A stretch of DNA of 64,000 nt from Escallonia rubra (lineage: Eukaryota > Streptophyta > Magnoliopsida > Escalloniales > Escalloniaceae), in contig JAVXUO010000201.1 of the NCBI GenBank assembly GCA_033065855.1, positions 1-64,000 of the forward strand, in the 5' to 3' direction. Position 1 is the stretch's first letter; every line of letters begins with the position of its first letter. The notes beneath the pieces are model-generated. The model saw only the letters and a list, made by a program, of their open reading frames with translations. It was not told the DNA's origin and did no database searches. Shown in pieces: positions 22,266 through 35,089 of the stretch. The position numbers and the translations under genes are program-made.

Positions 22266-23039
22266 ATAGGGGGACTTCAATGACATCGCATGTTTGACTG
22301 AAAGAAAAGGAAGAGGAGAAGGGGGTAAACCAGTAGGATAAGAAAATTCCGCAATAACATTGGGAGCTGTTGACCGATGGATTTGGGATGAAATGGGTCA
22401 AGATTAACCTGGACTGATAGAAGAGAAGGCTGGGCTAATATTCAGAAAAAATTGGACAGATGTTTTGCAAATTCAGAGTGGAATGAGTTGTTTCCTAATG
22501 CTCAGGTCTACAATCTTCTTCAAACTACCTCTGATCACTGCGCTCTTGTTGTGAACTGTACTGGTACGTTTTTTAACTTCTCTAATCCTATTAGACCTTT
22601 TTTTATAGAAGTTGCTTGGATGCAAAATGATCTTTTTTCGGAAGTGGTCAAAACTCTTGGTCTTAAAGCCAAGCAGACATTCTTAAAGCCGCCAATATTT
22701 TTAAGAAATGAGCTACTATTTAAACAAACAAGTTTTCGGGAATACTTTTCGAAGGAAACGTATATTGTTAGCCAGATTAAAGGGATTTCAGTGTGCTTTA
22801 ATTAACCAATGGTCTCATAACATGGAACTTCTTGAGAAAGACCTTAGGAATGATTATACTGACGCCATAAACCAAGAGGAAATGCTCTCGCATAAAAAAA
22901 TCTAGGAATAACTGGTTTTGCCATGGTAATAGAAACACTAGATTCTTCCATGTTTCTACCATTAGTAAAAGGAAGAAAAATAAAATAAATGTCCTTAGAG
23001 GTACTGATGGTCTTTGGATAATTAGTCCTAACCTTCTCC

Positions 23040-24095
23040 AATTACATATCAAAGATCATTTCAGTAAAAAATTTGCTCAGTATAGTACTGAGTTCAATTA
23101 TATCCAGCTAAGTGGGTTTTTTTTCCTAAACTTGATGATAGGCAAGCCAAGTGGATAGATAACCCTTTTTGCAATGCTGAAATTTAAAAGGCCTTTATTG
23201 ATATAAAAGCTCTTAAAGCCCTTGGTCCTGATGACATCAAGGGTAGATTCTATCACAAGTATTGAGACATAGTGGGAGAGTCTTGCTACAATTTCTTAAA
23301 AAACTGCTTCAACTCTGGAAGCATGCCTCCTCAAAATAATATGGCCTTAGTTATTTTGATCCTAAAGATTGAGAATCCTTAATTTATAAGTCAGTTTAGA
23401 CCTTTTTAGTTTCCTTAATGTCACTTATAAAGCTCTCTCTCTAAAGTCCTTGTTTCCAGACTCTGGCCCTTTTTGAGGAAGCATATTAGCCTTGCTCAGA
23501 GTAGTTTTGTTCTTGGGAGAACTACTATTGACAATGTGATCATAACCCAAGAAATAATTCGTACTTTAAAAAAAATGAAGGGTAAAACTAGGGGTATGAT
23601 TGTTAAAATTGATTTTGGAAAAGCCTAGGACAGACTTAGATGGGATTTCATCCACAAGACCCTGATTGATTTTTGTTTCCCCCAATCCTGAGTGAACATC
23701 ACCATGAGTTATGTTACTGGCAGTTCTATTTCTATGACTTTTCTCTAGAATGGTTCCCCTCTGGAACCCATAACCCCAGGTAGAGGTATTAGACAGGGAG
23801 ACCTTTATTCCTTATATATATTTGTCTTATGTATTGTAAAATTATCTCAAATGTTTATGGATTGCAATAGAAAGAAAATTTGTATTGGGCTTAAAGCTTC
23901 TAGAGGAGGCCCTATCATATCCCACATGTTTTATGCTGATGACCTATTAATCGTTAGTAGGGAGGGTGAAAAGGAATGTCAGAAAAATTATAACTTAATG
24001 AATAAGTTCTGCAATAGCCCTGGACATAAAGTTACTTTGATTAAATCTAAGTTATATGTCTCACTAATATTCCTAGGAATAGAGCTCACACTTTG
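23040..24095 (+). pseudogene. LINE reverse transcriptase, multiply broken
   Basis: Conserved reverse-transcriptase blocks are visible across frames: ALKALGPDDIKGRF, SFVLGRTTIDNVI, IVKIDFGKA, PGRGIRQGDL and FYADDLLIVS (catalytic ADD pair present). At least six in-frame stops and at least one frameshift separate them. Several stops sit where related elements have Trp (before DIVG, after FPQS, before NGSP), as expected when TGG decays by C-to-T on the other strand. Confidence 0.88.
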
Positions 24096-24544
24096 AGTCA
24101 TAAATGTGGGATCCATCTTACTGAGGATTTTGGCATCTACCTTGACATGCCTCTAATCCACAAAAGAATGAGTCAAAGACTCTATGTCCAACTCATCCAA
24201 AAAGTTCAAAAAAGACTTGCAGGATGGAAAAGTAAACTCATTTCCTTTAGCTGGCAGAACTACCCTTTTCCAATCTGTTACTTCTGCTCTTCTCGCTCAC
24301 ATTATGCTGATCCATGCCCTCCCTGTCAAAGTGACTGATAAGATTGATAAATGAAATAAATCCTTTTTGTGGGGTGACAACGAGGAAAACAGAAAACTCC
24401 ATCTAATCAAGTGGGATACTCTTTGCACCCTAAAAAGTCAAGGTAGTCTTGGCCTTAGAAAAGCTAGAGTCAACAATCTTGGCTGTCTAGGCTAAATTAG
24501 GTTGGAAAATTGTAACTGATGAGGACCTCATATGGGTTAAAGTC

Positions 24545-25623
24545 TTGAAACACAAGTATGCCAGGGATAAAAATCCCAGACTCTGGAATAAAACCAGTGT
24601 TAGTTCCCCAATTTGGAGGAGCATCCAACAAAGTATCAAGGTTATCACCAAAGGGGTTAAGTGGTCTGTTAATAAAGGTAACAAAATTGACTTTTGGCAT
24701 AATTGGTGGTGTGGCAACCCCCCACCCCAACCCCCGTTTGATAAATGGAGTTGGATTTGGAGAATTAGAATTCCCCAAAAAATCGTTTTATTTGTCCGGC
24801 TAACCTTACATGACAGGAACATTTCTAACAGCCTTCGGACAAATAAAAATCTCACTTTCGATTCCAAATGTGACAGATGTGGGCATATGCTTGAAACTAT
24901 TGTGCACATTTTAAGAGATTGACCTAAAGCCTGTGATCTTTGGCTAATTTTTTTTTTCCAGGAGCCAATTGGAAGAAGAATCCCTTGAATGTGGATGACT
25001 GGCTTTTGAAAAACACTAGAGTCAAAGGAAAGACCAAATCTGGTAACAGTCAATGGCTTTATATCTCTATAACCATCCTTTGGCATATATGGAAAAACAA
25101 GAATACAGAGAGCATTGAAGGAGAGATCACACCTATTGACGTGAGCTGGAGAAACTGCATCAACTATGCAACAGATCTGGAGCAAGCTTTTGAAGAAGAG
25201 AATGGAAACATCATAAAGAATCCCCAGTTAGTGACTTGGTCTTTCCATATTGCAGGTACCTTGAAAATGAATACTTATGGCAGCGTGAAGGACAATCACT
25301 TGGAAGGTTATGGTGGACTCCTGAGAGACATCCAAGGATTTTATGGCAAGATATCAACATCCAACGCCTTGGAAGCAGAACTATTTGGAAGTATGAAAGG
25401 ACTTCAGCTCGTAAGGGACGAAGGGATGAAGGACACCATAATCAAAACTGACTCAAAGTCCGCTGTTACCCTTCTATCAGAAAATGAAGAGCATCTACAT
25501 CCCCCGTGCCATATCATTAAAGATGCCAAAGTTTTTATTCGCGAAACTAAAACTGTTATTTTGAACATATTTAGAGAGAGCAATCGGTGCGCAGATCAAT
25601 TAGCTAGAATTGAAGAACAATAA
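24545..25623 (+). pseudogene. LINE zf-RVT and RNase H domain
   Basis: The frame from 24,545 carries the zinc-binding domain (WIWRIRIPQKIVLF, CDRCGHMLETIVHIL). After a stop near 24,922 a 227-codon frame carries an RNase H of the RVT_3 type (YGGLLRDIQGF, AELFGSMKGLQLV, TDSKSAV, NRCADQLAR). The first catalytic aspartate is lost: the usual NTDGS reads NTYGS. Confidence 0.85.
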
Positions 25624-25814
25624 AGATATTATTTTGTGTGCCTCATGCAACCACCGAATGTGATTATCCCTTTGTTTGCTATAGATAAAGCAGATTTTGC
25701 CCATCGTAGGAATTATGTTGTAACCTAACTTTTGCTATTAATTTAACTTTCAGTTGCACCAAAAAACACAAAAGAAAAGTCTATCCTCAATAACAACATA
25801 TTACTCTGATAGAT

Positions 25815-27765
25815 AAGTTAGATAAAAAGTTTGAATCTTTAGAACAGCTTAGGTATCTCATACAACTCATCGGCCAGAGTCTGGCCATTAATTACCGACG
25901 AATTATGCCCCTCCTGATTGCAAATGTAAAGGGTAAAAATGTCTTTCGAAGAAAAGGATTTGGTAATTGAGGCTCAATTGCCTTGCTTTCAAGTCCATGA
26001 GCATCCAAAATTGTGCTTTGCTCGAAGCCAGAAGTAGCTTTGGAATAAGTGAAACTCCACTTATGAAATGGCACCAGATAAGAGGGTAAACAAGGTTCAT
26101 CCAGAGACATCACCATCATGCGAGATCTCGACCGAAGAACTGGCAACCTGGTCCATGCCTGTTGCTCAAACATAAGAAGAAATAAGTCAAGAAAGAAACT
26201 TACTTCAAGAAAACGTTGAGGAAAAACATTCTCAAACCTTCATGCCCCCAAACACTAAACGTGTATATTTTCGAAGGGGCCTCCCCTCCCTCCCTCCACC
26301 AGAAAAGTTGAGTTACGGAACAAGGCTGAAAAGTAGAATACATTGCCGATGGAAGACGTAATATTGACGAGAAAGACAGATGAGGAATAAAGAGTTTGTC
26401 TCCCTCTTTAATGACCTTACCGAAAAATACAATTTACCCCGCCAAAAAAATGAATCATGAAGTACCTACAACAGTGGCGACGAAATACATCATCACTATT
26501 ACATATTTACATCCAGTTTTGGCTATCTTGAATAACAACTCATAAACCTGAAAATAAAAACCTCCCAAAATCAATCTCTCTTATATCACTAAATTACACC
26601 TTGTCAGATTCCATTAACCCTTGTGAGCTTTGAAGCCTAGGAAGCACCAACACCTCATATGAGTGGAGGTATGGTGTCCGACACGTGTCTGCCACCTATT
26701 AACAATGTCCGATTTTACATTATTTTTCTTGAATATCAGACACTGTGTCAGACACCTCTGGAAGAAATGTCCACACGCATGGGGCTGAAATAAAATATTT
26801 CAAACTTATTTTGGGTTGAATGTGTAATAATTGAAAAAACTGGGGCTTTTTTAAGAAATGAACTTTTACGCCAAACACTAATCAGATTAACCCAAACCTT
26901 TTGTCTTCTAAGTCTTCTTCTATAGGGCTCTTGTCTGGCTAACCAGGAGAACTGAAGACGAAGCAGACGGAAAATCGAGCTTCTCGCTGGATACTAGCCA
27001 AAAGAAACCCTTCATCTTTCTCTCTCATCTCTTTCTGTTTTCCTCCTTTTTTATAACCGAAAGCATCCAAGCTTACCACTCCAAAATTAAGGTCAGTCAG
27101 CATCACCGACTTTATTTACAACCGACCTTATTTACAGACCCATCTGGCTATATAAGACCTATCGTTCATGCTCTTAGTGCAGTGTCTTTTTCCTTCTTTC
27201 TTGTTATTGTCGAGACTATTTCATGTTAATTTCTTTCTCATCAATTTTAAACGAAATTCAACTGCTTCAATTGATGTTTAATTTGTGTGTGTATTAAAAA
27301 AATCCAACGATTTCCAAAATCTGGTGTATTGGGAAATTGCAGTGTTCGGTATCCCGGTGGGTGTCTATGACAGACGCGGTGTCCGTGCTACCTACTTTAA
27401 AGCACTCGATGTAGTAAGTTCAATGAGTAAATTAGAGCATAGTAGCAGGAAACTCCTCGTATGGGGACGCTTCTCTCTTGAAAACTCGCTTATGCAATCC
27501 CAAGTTAAGAGCTATATGTTTTCCCGTCCGAAGTTAAGATGGGAATTTGATCCTATCAGCTGGACAGAGATGCATGAAATAAGTGAGAGACTACCTGAAA
27601 ATCAAGCCATTTTCGACTCAATTCATTGCTTCCTTCTTCCTTCAACTACTTTTACCTTCGTAAATTTCAAAAGCTAGTAGCTGGTAGCCACTTAACGTGA
27701 CAAGTTCAAAGTAGCAATTCAGTGTCGTTTATGGTACTTTTAAGGAAATAAGTGTATTCACCATA
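25815..27765. repeat. Segmental duplication, copy B (partner 17,505-18,445)
   Basis: Contains ankyrin gene 1's last exon and part of its last intron. Relative to copy A there is about 1 kb extra at 26,265-27,305. The block ccaaaatctggtg..gaaattgc..gtgtcc..cggtgtccgtg also recurs in short form near 47,717-47,795. Confidence 0.8.
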
Positions 27766-28093
27766 ATTAAGTGTAAGATATTTTAAACAACTGGTAATTC
27801 TCTTCACACATGTATCCATTAAGGCCGCTCCCAACCTTGTTTACGTCTCCCCCCCCCCCCCCCCGCTTCGTGCAACTAAGGGTTAGAGGCCTATGACAAG
27901 GAAATATATCTTGGAGCCTGAAGCACATGAAATAGATCCTAATAGATCGTTGAGGCTACAAACTGGTTGTACCTAGTAGGGGTTAGCTTGGTTATGTCGG
28001 GGTGAATGATACGCAAATAGGAAAAACGTTGATAAACTATTGGATGGAGCATCCAATGTTTTCTGCACATATAATACATACATATATGTGTGT

Positions 28094-28136
<43 letters not shown>

Positions 28137-31100
28137 TGCGTGTGCATGCAGACGGTTGCAAACATAGTTCATGATAAAGTTGTGTTGCACCTATAAGCCA
28201 TAGTGAAACAATTGTTTGTACTCGTTAGAATCAAACATATAGTCAATGTTTTACTTTCTCTACACTGCTAAAGAACACAAAAGTAAAATACTAAAAAAAA
28301 AACTCTAAGCAGCATGTATTTCGCACACCGGCATGGTTCACCTAAAGAATGGCTTCCATTATGAGCATGGCACCGAAACTACACTTTTTTAAATGCGTTT
28401 CTAGATCTCGACTATAGATCTTAAAAACTACCACACATCAATATTTTAAAGATGGGTCGTTGCCAAAAAAAAAGTTTGACCTAGTTGCAAAAAGACACCT
28501 ACAGTCCTATTTTCTGCAATCAGCCCCTATGGTTTTGATTTTGCTGCAATGGTACCTCGAAACATAAAAGGAAATGTTTTATGGGATTAAACCCTACAGA
28601 AGTAAACACCATCTCCTCTCTATGCTTTCTATCTATGCAATTGTAGACACAGGAAGTTCTCATCAATCTAATGCAAAAAATGAAGTCTAGGAAAATAAAA
28701 AATTCCAGGCAAGAAGTTATCTTCTGTCCAATCCATAAAATGTTTGAATCTTCTTTTATCATGTGTGGTGCAAACATGTGATGATCTTAGCTAGATTGAT
28801 ATTAGTAAGATCCTTCTTTGTTGGTTGAATGAAGATCTTTGAGTTATGGTGCATATCTGATTATGCAATAATTTCTGATTAACAAACCTCTAGAATTATA
28901 TAAAGATCATCTTTCTTCTCTTGATTTGTACTATCAAGTCCTTGGAGAAGGAAATCCTACTTCATTATCTCAAGGAGGACTTATGAAACAAAAATCTCTT
29001 CAAAGATAAGCTCCAGGTAATATTTTCACCGAGCATAAAAGGAGCAAGAGGGTGGCCAATGTAGAGGAGAAAATTGATCATTGTACTTACCATTGCATTG
29101 AGAACGCCACATGGTTGCAAATAGGATGGTGGCTTGTGGTCCAATTTTAGCAATCTGTCTCCTTCAGGTTCACCTGCAGTAACAAAAATTAATTGAAATA
29201 ATAGAACTAGAAGTAAACAAAGAAACATATCATTCGTTTCACAGCAGCAATTTTTCTTGAAGTTTTAAGAAAAAGAAAGCTGCACATGTCGTTCTTCATT
29301 TACAGAAGAAACTCTTAAAGTGTGTGCTTTTTCCAGAGTCTAGTTATAATATTTTGGAGGAGAAAGGGAAAAGTGGAAGCAGCAGCGAAGCAAAGTGCTA
29401 TGAAGGTAAAATATCCTCATCATGCAACAACAACAAAAAAAATTACAAGCCAACTCTCTGGTGATTTCGAGCTAGGTACCAAATTTCAGCATAAGCCACG
29501 AGGATAAGAAAAGAAATGGGTTAGTCAGTCCCATCATTCTCCCTCCTCTCTCTCCTATCATAATTATACCAAGTCTTATCTCCACTCTTCCAAAATCTTG
29601 TATTGACTACTCATACATTGAACGTTATAATGGATTATCATGTCCGAGGCTCTACGAGTTGAAAAAGCAAGACAAAAGAATATATTAAATTTGCTACTAG
29701 GGAATTGAACTTCGAACACAATGACCATGACCAAAAACTAGGCAGATAATGCAATCAAAAGAAAACATATTAAACGAACGGATCACATACCATTTGAACT
29801 TTACAATTTGCCTGTATATTTCACTAAAACCGCATTACTTATTTACTTACCATCTCAATCTTGCCTCTTTCAAGTCGACATTTACAGACCAAAACGGAAT
29901 TTTACTGGTTCACAAAATAGTGGTCTACTAAGCAAGGCAAATGGTTAACAAGTGATTTGATGAAATAAAGATGGAAACTCAGGATTTAAATAGTGCTTAA
30001 TTCAAGTCAAATCACAAAAAAAGGTGACATACTTTGCCGCTTCTCCAGAGCATTAACATGTTCAGCATCAACATGTTCAGCCATCAAAGTAAAGCCTGCC
30101 TTCTTAAGCGTGAGTGCAATATAATCAGGCAAATCATATGGTTCATCTACCTGCAAAGAAAAGAAATACTCAAAGAGCATAATTAATAGAGCGAGGATAT
30201 CTTTAGAATAAAATGTGCCGTTGATGGCACTTCCATCCGCATACACCATTAAAGACTAGTTACTTATCTCCAATTTGACTTGTTAGATTACAAAAGCTGA
30301 GGGGAAAGATGGATCATGGAAGTCTTCTAACATTCTTACAACCATTAAAAGATTCTCATCTAGGCTCATATGACTGCTAAGCAGCGGTAATCATTTATGA
30401 AGATGCTACTTAAGCAAGAACTGGCAGTGCGGCCACACTGCAAAACACTGTAGACATACAAAAGAAAAAAGGTCTCCCTCTCTCCCTCTCTGTATGTGAG
30501 TGTGCGCACGCAGAAACAGCAGCCATCATACCTCTTCCATGCAACTGAATGCCTGCACAGCCCGCTCCATCACTTACACAACCAGCACCAGCGCAGAATC
30601 ACCCTCAACCTCTAACACCACCGTACTTGCACTCCCAAATTCACAACCGCAAAGATCCACCAAGTCTATTTGACACCATCCTAATCCATAACAAATTATT
30701 AGTTGTATTCAGCATCTCATCTCCCAACTTGGTTCCTGTTAAAATCTCTTGCACTCGTGACCCCTAAGCACCTAGCATTAAAGTTGAGATATCCCTTGTT
30801 TGCTTATTCTCACGTTTGAATCAAGTTTTGGCTGCCAAACGCAAATGCCTTCGCTGTCATTTTATCATATATACACGTGGGTGCTTCCTCACCTTCTGAT
30901 CTATCCCTCTGCCACGATCCATCTCTTGTACGAGCTTGAAAACAGATTGATTGGCAGGGCAGAGGAGAGAAACAGAGAGTTGAAGAGGAGAGAGAAACCA
31001 AACCACCTAGCCACTAACATTTAGGGCAGTGTGGCAATAGGTTTCTTACTCTGACATCATCGCCGCCAAAACATAATTCTAAATTCCTCCTTGCAATAGA

Positions 31101-32253
31101 AGTTAAAAAGTCAAACAGAGGTAGCAACTAATCAAAAGCGTAAATGCAGGAAATATAAAAAAAGCCATACTCCATAAAAAAGCTGAACTCCATATTTGTA
31201 TCTACAGTGTGACGCCATTTTAGAGCCAACTCTCTGAAAAATTTCGATCAAATGCATTATAGACATCATCATCGTCCTCTTTTCGATGCACTTCTTGGCA
31301 AGCTTTTTGTAGCCATCAACGAACAATTTTGACTCCTCATGAATCAATGATGCAACCTCAGTTGAAACAAGTTGGCGTAATGTCATTCCATCTCCAGAAC
31401 AGCTGCGAAGTCCCCGCCTTGATAGTGAAATCTCTGAACCCCGTATAAGCAGCACGGCAAGCTCAATAATCTTCCCTTCCAAAGCATAATGGTTAATGAC
31501 CGCTTCAGCATCTGATGTCCTTGACAAAAGCAACCCAACAACCTGACCTTGTTCTATCCGCTGCGGACCATTGATGAAACAAAATAACAGATAAATAAAT
31601 TCAAATAATACATAAGGCTAAGAAAATTAAGCAATTGGCTCAAATGCTATACCACTTCCCCCTCGCATATCTTACAGAGCAGCCTGTAAAGACATTGTTT
31701 TGGATTCCACACAATCTGTTTGCTGCAACAAGCATATAGAGATCTTAATTAAAAAGAAATGGGACAATTAAAGGAAACAGGATTGCTTCTTCTGCCCAAA
31801 AGAGGTGCCATGGGAAAAATAATTTGAACTTTACCTCAGTAATTCAACAGCTAGGTTGAGCGGAAGCAAGCCATGAAACTTTGACTGCACATTGTTGCAT
31901 CTGAGATTGGTTTGAGCACCGAAGTTGATGAACAGCTGAACTAAATAATGGGACGATGATATTGCCGCATGATGAAGTGGGAGCAAACCACCTCTAAGAG
32001 AAGCATTAAGATCCACGGTAAGACCAGTCTTATTCCCAACCAGCGCGGCTGCACACTTTACTGCTCGATGGCGACAAATCCACACCATTAGTTTTGAAGG
32101 GCATAGCAAAGGAGCTTTATCATCTGAACGCTGTGCCTCCAGTTCACTTTTTATTGAATTGACAAACTTGCGACAGTGATCCTTTTCGATGAGTTTCAAA
32201 ATTTTGTGCTCCGAATCTGACACAGCCTCTTCATCAATTTCAGACTTACATGC
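25892..32253 (-). CDS. Ankyrin-repeat family gene 1 (function unknown)
   Basis: Exons inferred on the minus strand: 31,835-32,253, 31,653-31,722, 31,171-31,560, 30,033-30,150, 29,091-29,173 and 25,892-26,158. A short first exon upstream was not identified with certainty. The listed exons give 448 residues in one frame with GT..AG borders. The first listed exon has an ankyrin unit (GLLPLHHAAISSSHYLVQLF, GAQTNLRCNN) after a conserved VWICRHRAVKCAAAL block. Later exons carry MTLRQLVSTEVASLI, an amphipathic KKLAKKC..IEIFQR helix, TLKKAGFTLMAEH, CGVLNA, and a last exon with CLPSYLVPFHKWSFTYSKAT. Genes 2 and 3 have the same exon order and nearly the same exon lengths. No signal peptide or membrane segment is seen. 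I do not recognise a named subfamily. Confidence 0.75.
27285..27677 (+). CDS. Orphan ORF inside the last intron of ankyrin gene 1, opposite strand
   Basis: 130 codons with protein-like content (KLLVWGRFSLEN, KLRWEFDP, ERLPENQAIFDS). The homologous stretch in duplication copy A (about 17,985-18,350) shares KLLxWGRFSLEN but carries a stop and frameshifts. It could be a gene fragment captured by a mobile element or chance. Not recognised. Confidence 0.25.
   Translation: MCVLKKSNDFQNLVYWEIAVFGIPVGVYDRRGVRATYFKALDVVSSMSKLEHSSRKLLVWGRFSLENSLMQSQVKSYMFSRPKLRWEFDPISWTEMHEISERLPENQAIFDSIHCFLLPSTTFTFVNFKS
27848..27865. repeat. Poly-C run
   Basis: A homopolymer of about 18 C, in the last intron of ankyrin gene 1. 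Length is prone to sequencing error. Confidence 0.9.
28099..28142. repeat. (CT)n microsatellite followed by CG/TG run
   Basis: ct repeated about 14 times, then cgcgcgcgtgcgtgtg. Intronic. Confidence 0.9.
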
Positions 32254-32556
32254 CTACTAAGGTGTGAGGAGAAAAAAAATGATAAAAAGTAGTGCCAAAT
32301 TGAGGTGTGTATAAATGAATAAATGGAACAAAGGCATATTAAGCATTTTCAAGGGAAAGGTATGAGGGCTTGTCTAAGTAAATTGGTGTTTACAATGAGA
32401 GTGTGTTGTTTTTGTTGGGAAAGAAACAATAGATGCTTTAAACAGCAGAGCAATTTTATGGAGCATATCGAGGACTGGTGAGAGGCAAAGTTTATAGTCA
32501 GGGGAAACTGAAGAACAATGCTGTTAAGACATCTCTTTGCCAAAGCAGAAGTAATT

Positions 32557-33440
32557 TTTGGATTGTCATCTCAGAAATATAAATACATGAGTGTAGAGCT
32601 TTTACTCGACTTGCTTGTACTTGGTTTGTGCTCTTTAGAAAAAAGGAAATTTTACCCAAGAAAGAAAGGCATATATCAATTCCACTATACACGAAAAATT
32701 ACGCGAGAGACAGCAAGAAGCGACTTGAAGTGGTTTCAAATGAAAACTGAGCATGTTTCAAGGTTCTGAGTAAATCGCTGAGGAAACTACAACTTTCTTA
32801 AAAGCACTGGTGACATTTGAACCAACAGATCCAATTAAGAAATATGATTAGCGTGGATAATGGAAAAGAGTTAAAAACAAAGAATAAGTTGAATGCATAC
32901 GGAATCTATAAATGTCGCCATGTAGACTCTGAATTCCAAATCAAGAAAGAAAATTCTTGCATTTATCAACTGACCCTGCACTGGAAAAAGCCATTTATCA
33001 AGACCTCATTTACCAGCAAAGGATGAAACCAAAGGATTGCTGAATAAATTTCCAAAACTGCCGAGAGAAGTAAAAAAGACCAGCTTCGAAACCGAGTCTT
33101 CTCAGGTAAATCATAGCGAGTTAGAGGCTGTCTGAACATGGCTATGTTGCCTAGGAACAGAAGTGTCTCATGAATTACGTCTGCAACACCCCCCCACCCC
33201 CTGCTTTCAGATGCATGAAATTCGAGCTGCCAGAAGAGTCACTTTTGACACTACACAGGGAAATGCCATGTCGCTCGAATTAGCGCATCCAGGTGCCCTC
33301 ACCTATTCACTTGTCCACAACCCCACCCCCTGGGGCTAGGGTTAGACTTGGACAAAATTACACCTCAATCGACGTCAATTTCTTGACAAATTACTACTAC
33401 ATAAATTATCTCTCCCACGTAGGTTGCCTACAGGGACGAC
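32557..33440 (-). promoter_or_regulatory. Probable 5' region of ankyrin gene 1, duplicated at 57.5-58.4 kb
   Basis: Lies directly upstream (minus strand) of the first recognised exon. It is repeated almost base for base at 57,517-58,382. The short right edge (about 33,416-33,440, ctcccacgtagg...) recurs separately at about 59,018-59,045. It has leader-like features such as aaccctagcc and an atggcatttccctgt|gtagtg string (33,269 downward) that could be a small first coding exon like the 21- and 24-nt first exons of genes 2 and 3. The first-exon proposal is speculative; the duplication is certain. Confidence 0.55.
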
Positions 33441-33549
33441 GATATTAGGGGTGAGATCGTACACTCCAACTTCTCCCATCCCGCCGTCGCCGTCCCTACC
33501 GTCCCCCCAACCTGCCGCCGTTGCCCCCACCCCCTCGTCCCCCCACCAT

Positions 33550-34640
33550 CCTCCCTACTCTGTCTCTCACGATCTTATGAGGTATCATGCGGATGAACTT
33601 ACTGATGATGGGGTTATAAGGCATCCTGCCGATTATCATGCTTGGAAACATTTTGATGAATTTCATCAAGATTTTGCGAGTGATCGACACAATATAAGAC
33701 TTGGATTATCTTCGGATGGATTTTAAACCGTTCAGGAGTATGAATATAGCTCATAGCACATGGCCAGTAATTTTGATTCCATATAACTTACCTCCCTAGA
33801 ACAGCATGAAACAACAATACATGATGATGTCCCTTCTAATAGATGGTCCTCAGGGACCAGGTAACGACATAAATGTGTACTTGCATCTTTTGGTTGATGA
33901 GCTCAAAGAATTATGACACTTATGATGCAGCTAGTAATCAAATGTTTAAGATGCGCTCTTCATTGATGTGGACGATAAGTGATTCTCTAGGATATGCAAT
34001 CATGTCGGGATATAGTACGCAAGGGAAGTTGGTGTGTCCTTTGTGTCACAGGTACACAAAGTCTCATCGTCTGCATCATGGAAAGAAGGAGTGTTATCCG
34101 ACACATAGTAGATGGTTGGATGAGGGGCATAAGTTCCGAACAGATAAAGTTTCTTTTGACGGAACAGTTAAATTAGATCCAAAGCCCATTCCATTATCTG
34201 GAGATGAAGTCTATGAGAAATTAAAGGACATAAAGAATGAGTTTGGTAAGTGTAAAGCTCAAGAAAGTAGAAAGAGGAAAAGAGACAATGATGAGGACGA
34301 CACTGAGACACATAATTGGAAAAAGCTAAGTATATTCTTTGAACTCTTTTATTGGAAGTACAATTTGCTACGCCACAATCTCGACATGATGCATATTGAG
34401 AACAATGTATAACATACTATGGACGTTGTTGAATATTGATGGCAGAGGAAAGGACAATTTAAATGCTCGCAATGATCTAAAGGAAATGGGTACTGGAAAG
34501 GCACTACATCCTCAACAACGGATTGGAACAAATTTTATTTGCCACCGTCATTTTTCACACTGGACAATGAGAAAAAAATATGATATGCTAAAAGTTTTAA
34601 AGCGGGTTAAAGTCCCAGATGGTTTCACTCGTTAGAACTG
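33550..34640 (+). pseudogene. CACTA (En/Spm) TNP2-type transposase remnant
   Basis: Protein pieces in successive frames match plant TNP2: KHFDEFHQDFASDRHNIRLGL, then PFRSMNIAHSTWPVIL, LPP, LLIDGPQGPGNDINVYLHLL, YDAASNQMFKMRSSLMWTIS, GYSTQGKLVCPLC, and LLRHNLDMMHIENNV. Stops and frameshifts (for example near 33,724 and 33,799) separate them. Part of the C-terminus is missing. Confidence 0.88.
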
Positions 34641-34825
34641 AGGTGCCTCCCACTAGCCTGTGCCATTTCTTCGGTAAGTTCAAGCATGTAAAATCATTTT
34701 CTACATAGGAACATCCTGTTATTCTCCATACGAATTCAGAGCACAACTTTCTTACACTGCTTAAATTTAAGCGCGACATAGCAAGTGAGCGGCGATGCGG
34801 CGCGGGTGCTCTCAGCGCGATGAGA

Positions 34826-34838
34826 TTTTGGTGTAGTG
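34826..34838. mobile_element. CACTA terminal sequence (right end)
   Basis: ttttggtgtagtg is the reverse complement of cactacaccaaaa, the terminal inverted repeat class that names CACTA elements. It lies 200 bases after the TNP2 fragment and is preceded by GC-rich subterminal-like sequence. I did not find the opposite end. Confidence 0.7.
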
Positions 34839-35089
34839 TTTCTGATTTCTTAACTCGATATGCCTATTCTCTTCATAAACGTGCGTAATACTCTCTCGGA
34901 TCTGTGTGCTTCACTTATTTGTAGTCATCGTTCCTTTCATACAATAACCACACAGTCTCACATCGCTGATAACTAGAACTACCAGGAACTCTTGCCATTT
35001 AACTTAGGTACTTCTAATGCGATGAGCTTGACTAACATATATAAATAAGCACAAACATATAGAAGAGCCTGCCCATCTCAGTGACAAGA

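Larger units (their letters stand above)
18948..25780 (+). mobile_element. Decayed L1-type LINE interrupted by an LTR element
   Basis: In order on the plus strand: the start of the endonuclease (LWNCDGVGN, HPNLVAVFEP; to 19,133); then, after the nested insertion, the continuation (RARGICLLWDS, then DDPWKNLKDF; from 22,017); the reverse transcriptase (KALGPDDIKG, GRGIRQGDL, FYADDLLIV); the zf-RVT region (KCDRCGHMLETIVHIL); and an RNase H domain ending at 25,623. A short A-rich tail lies near 25,757-25,779. Reading frames are broken many times, so it cannot move by itself. Without the insertion the element would be about 4 kb from the endonuclease start. Confidence 0.92.
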
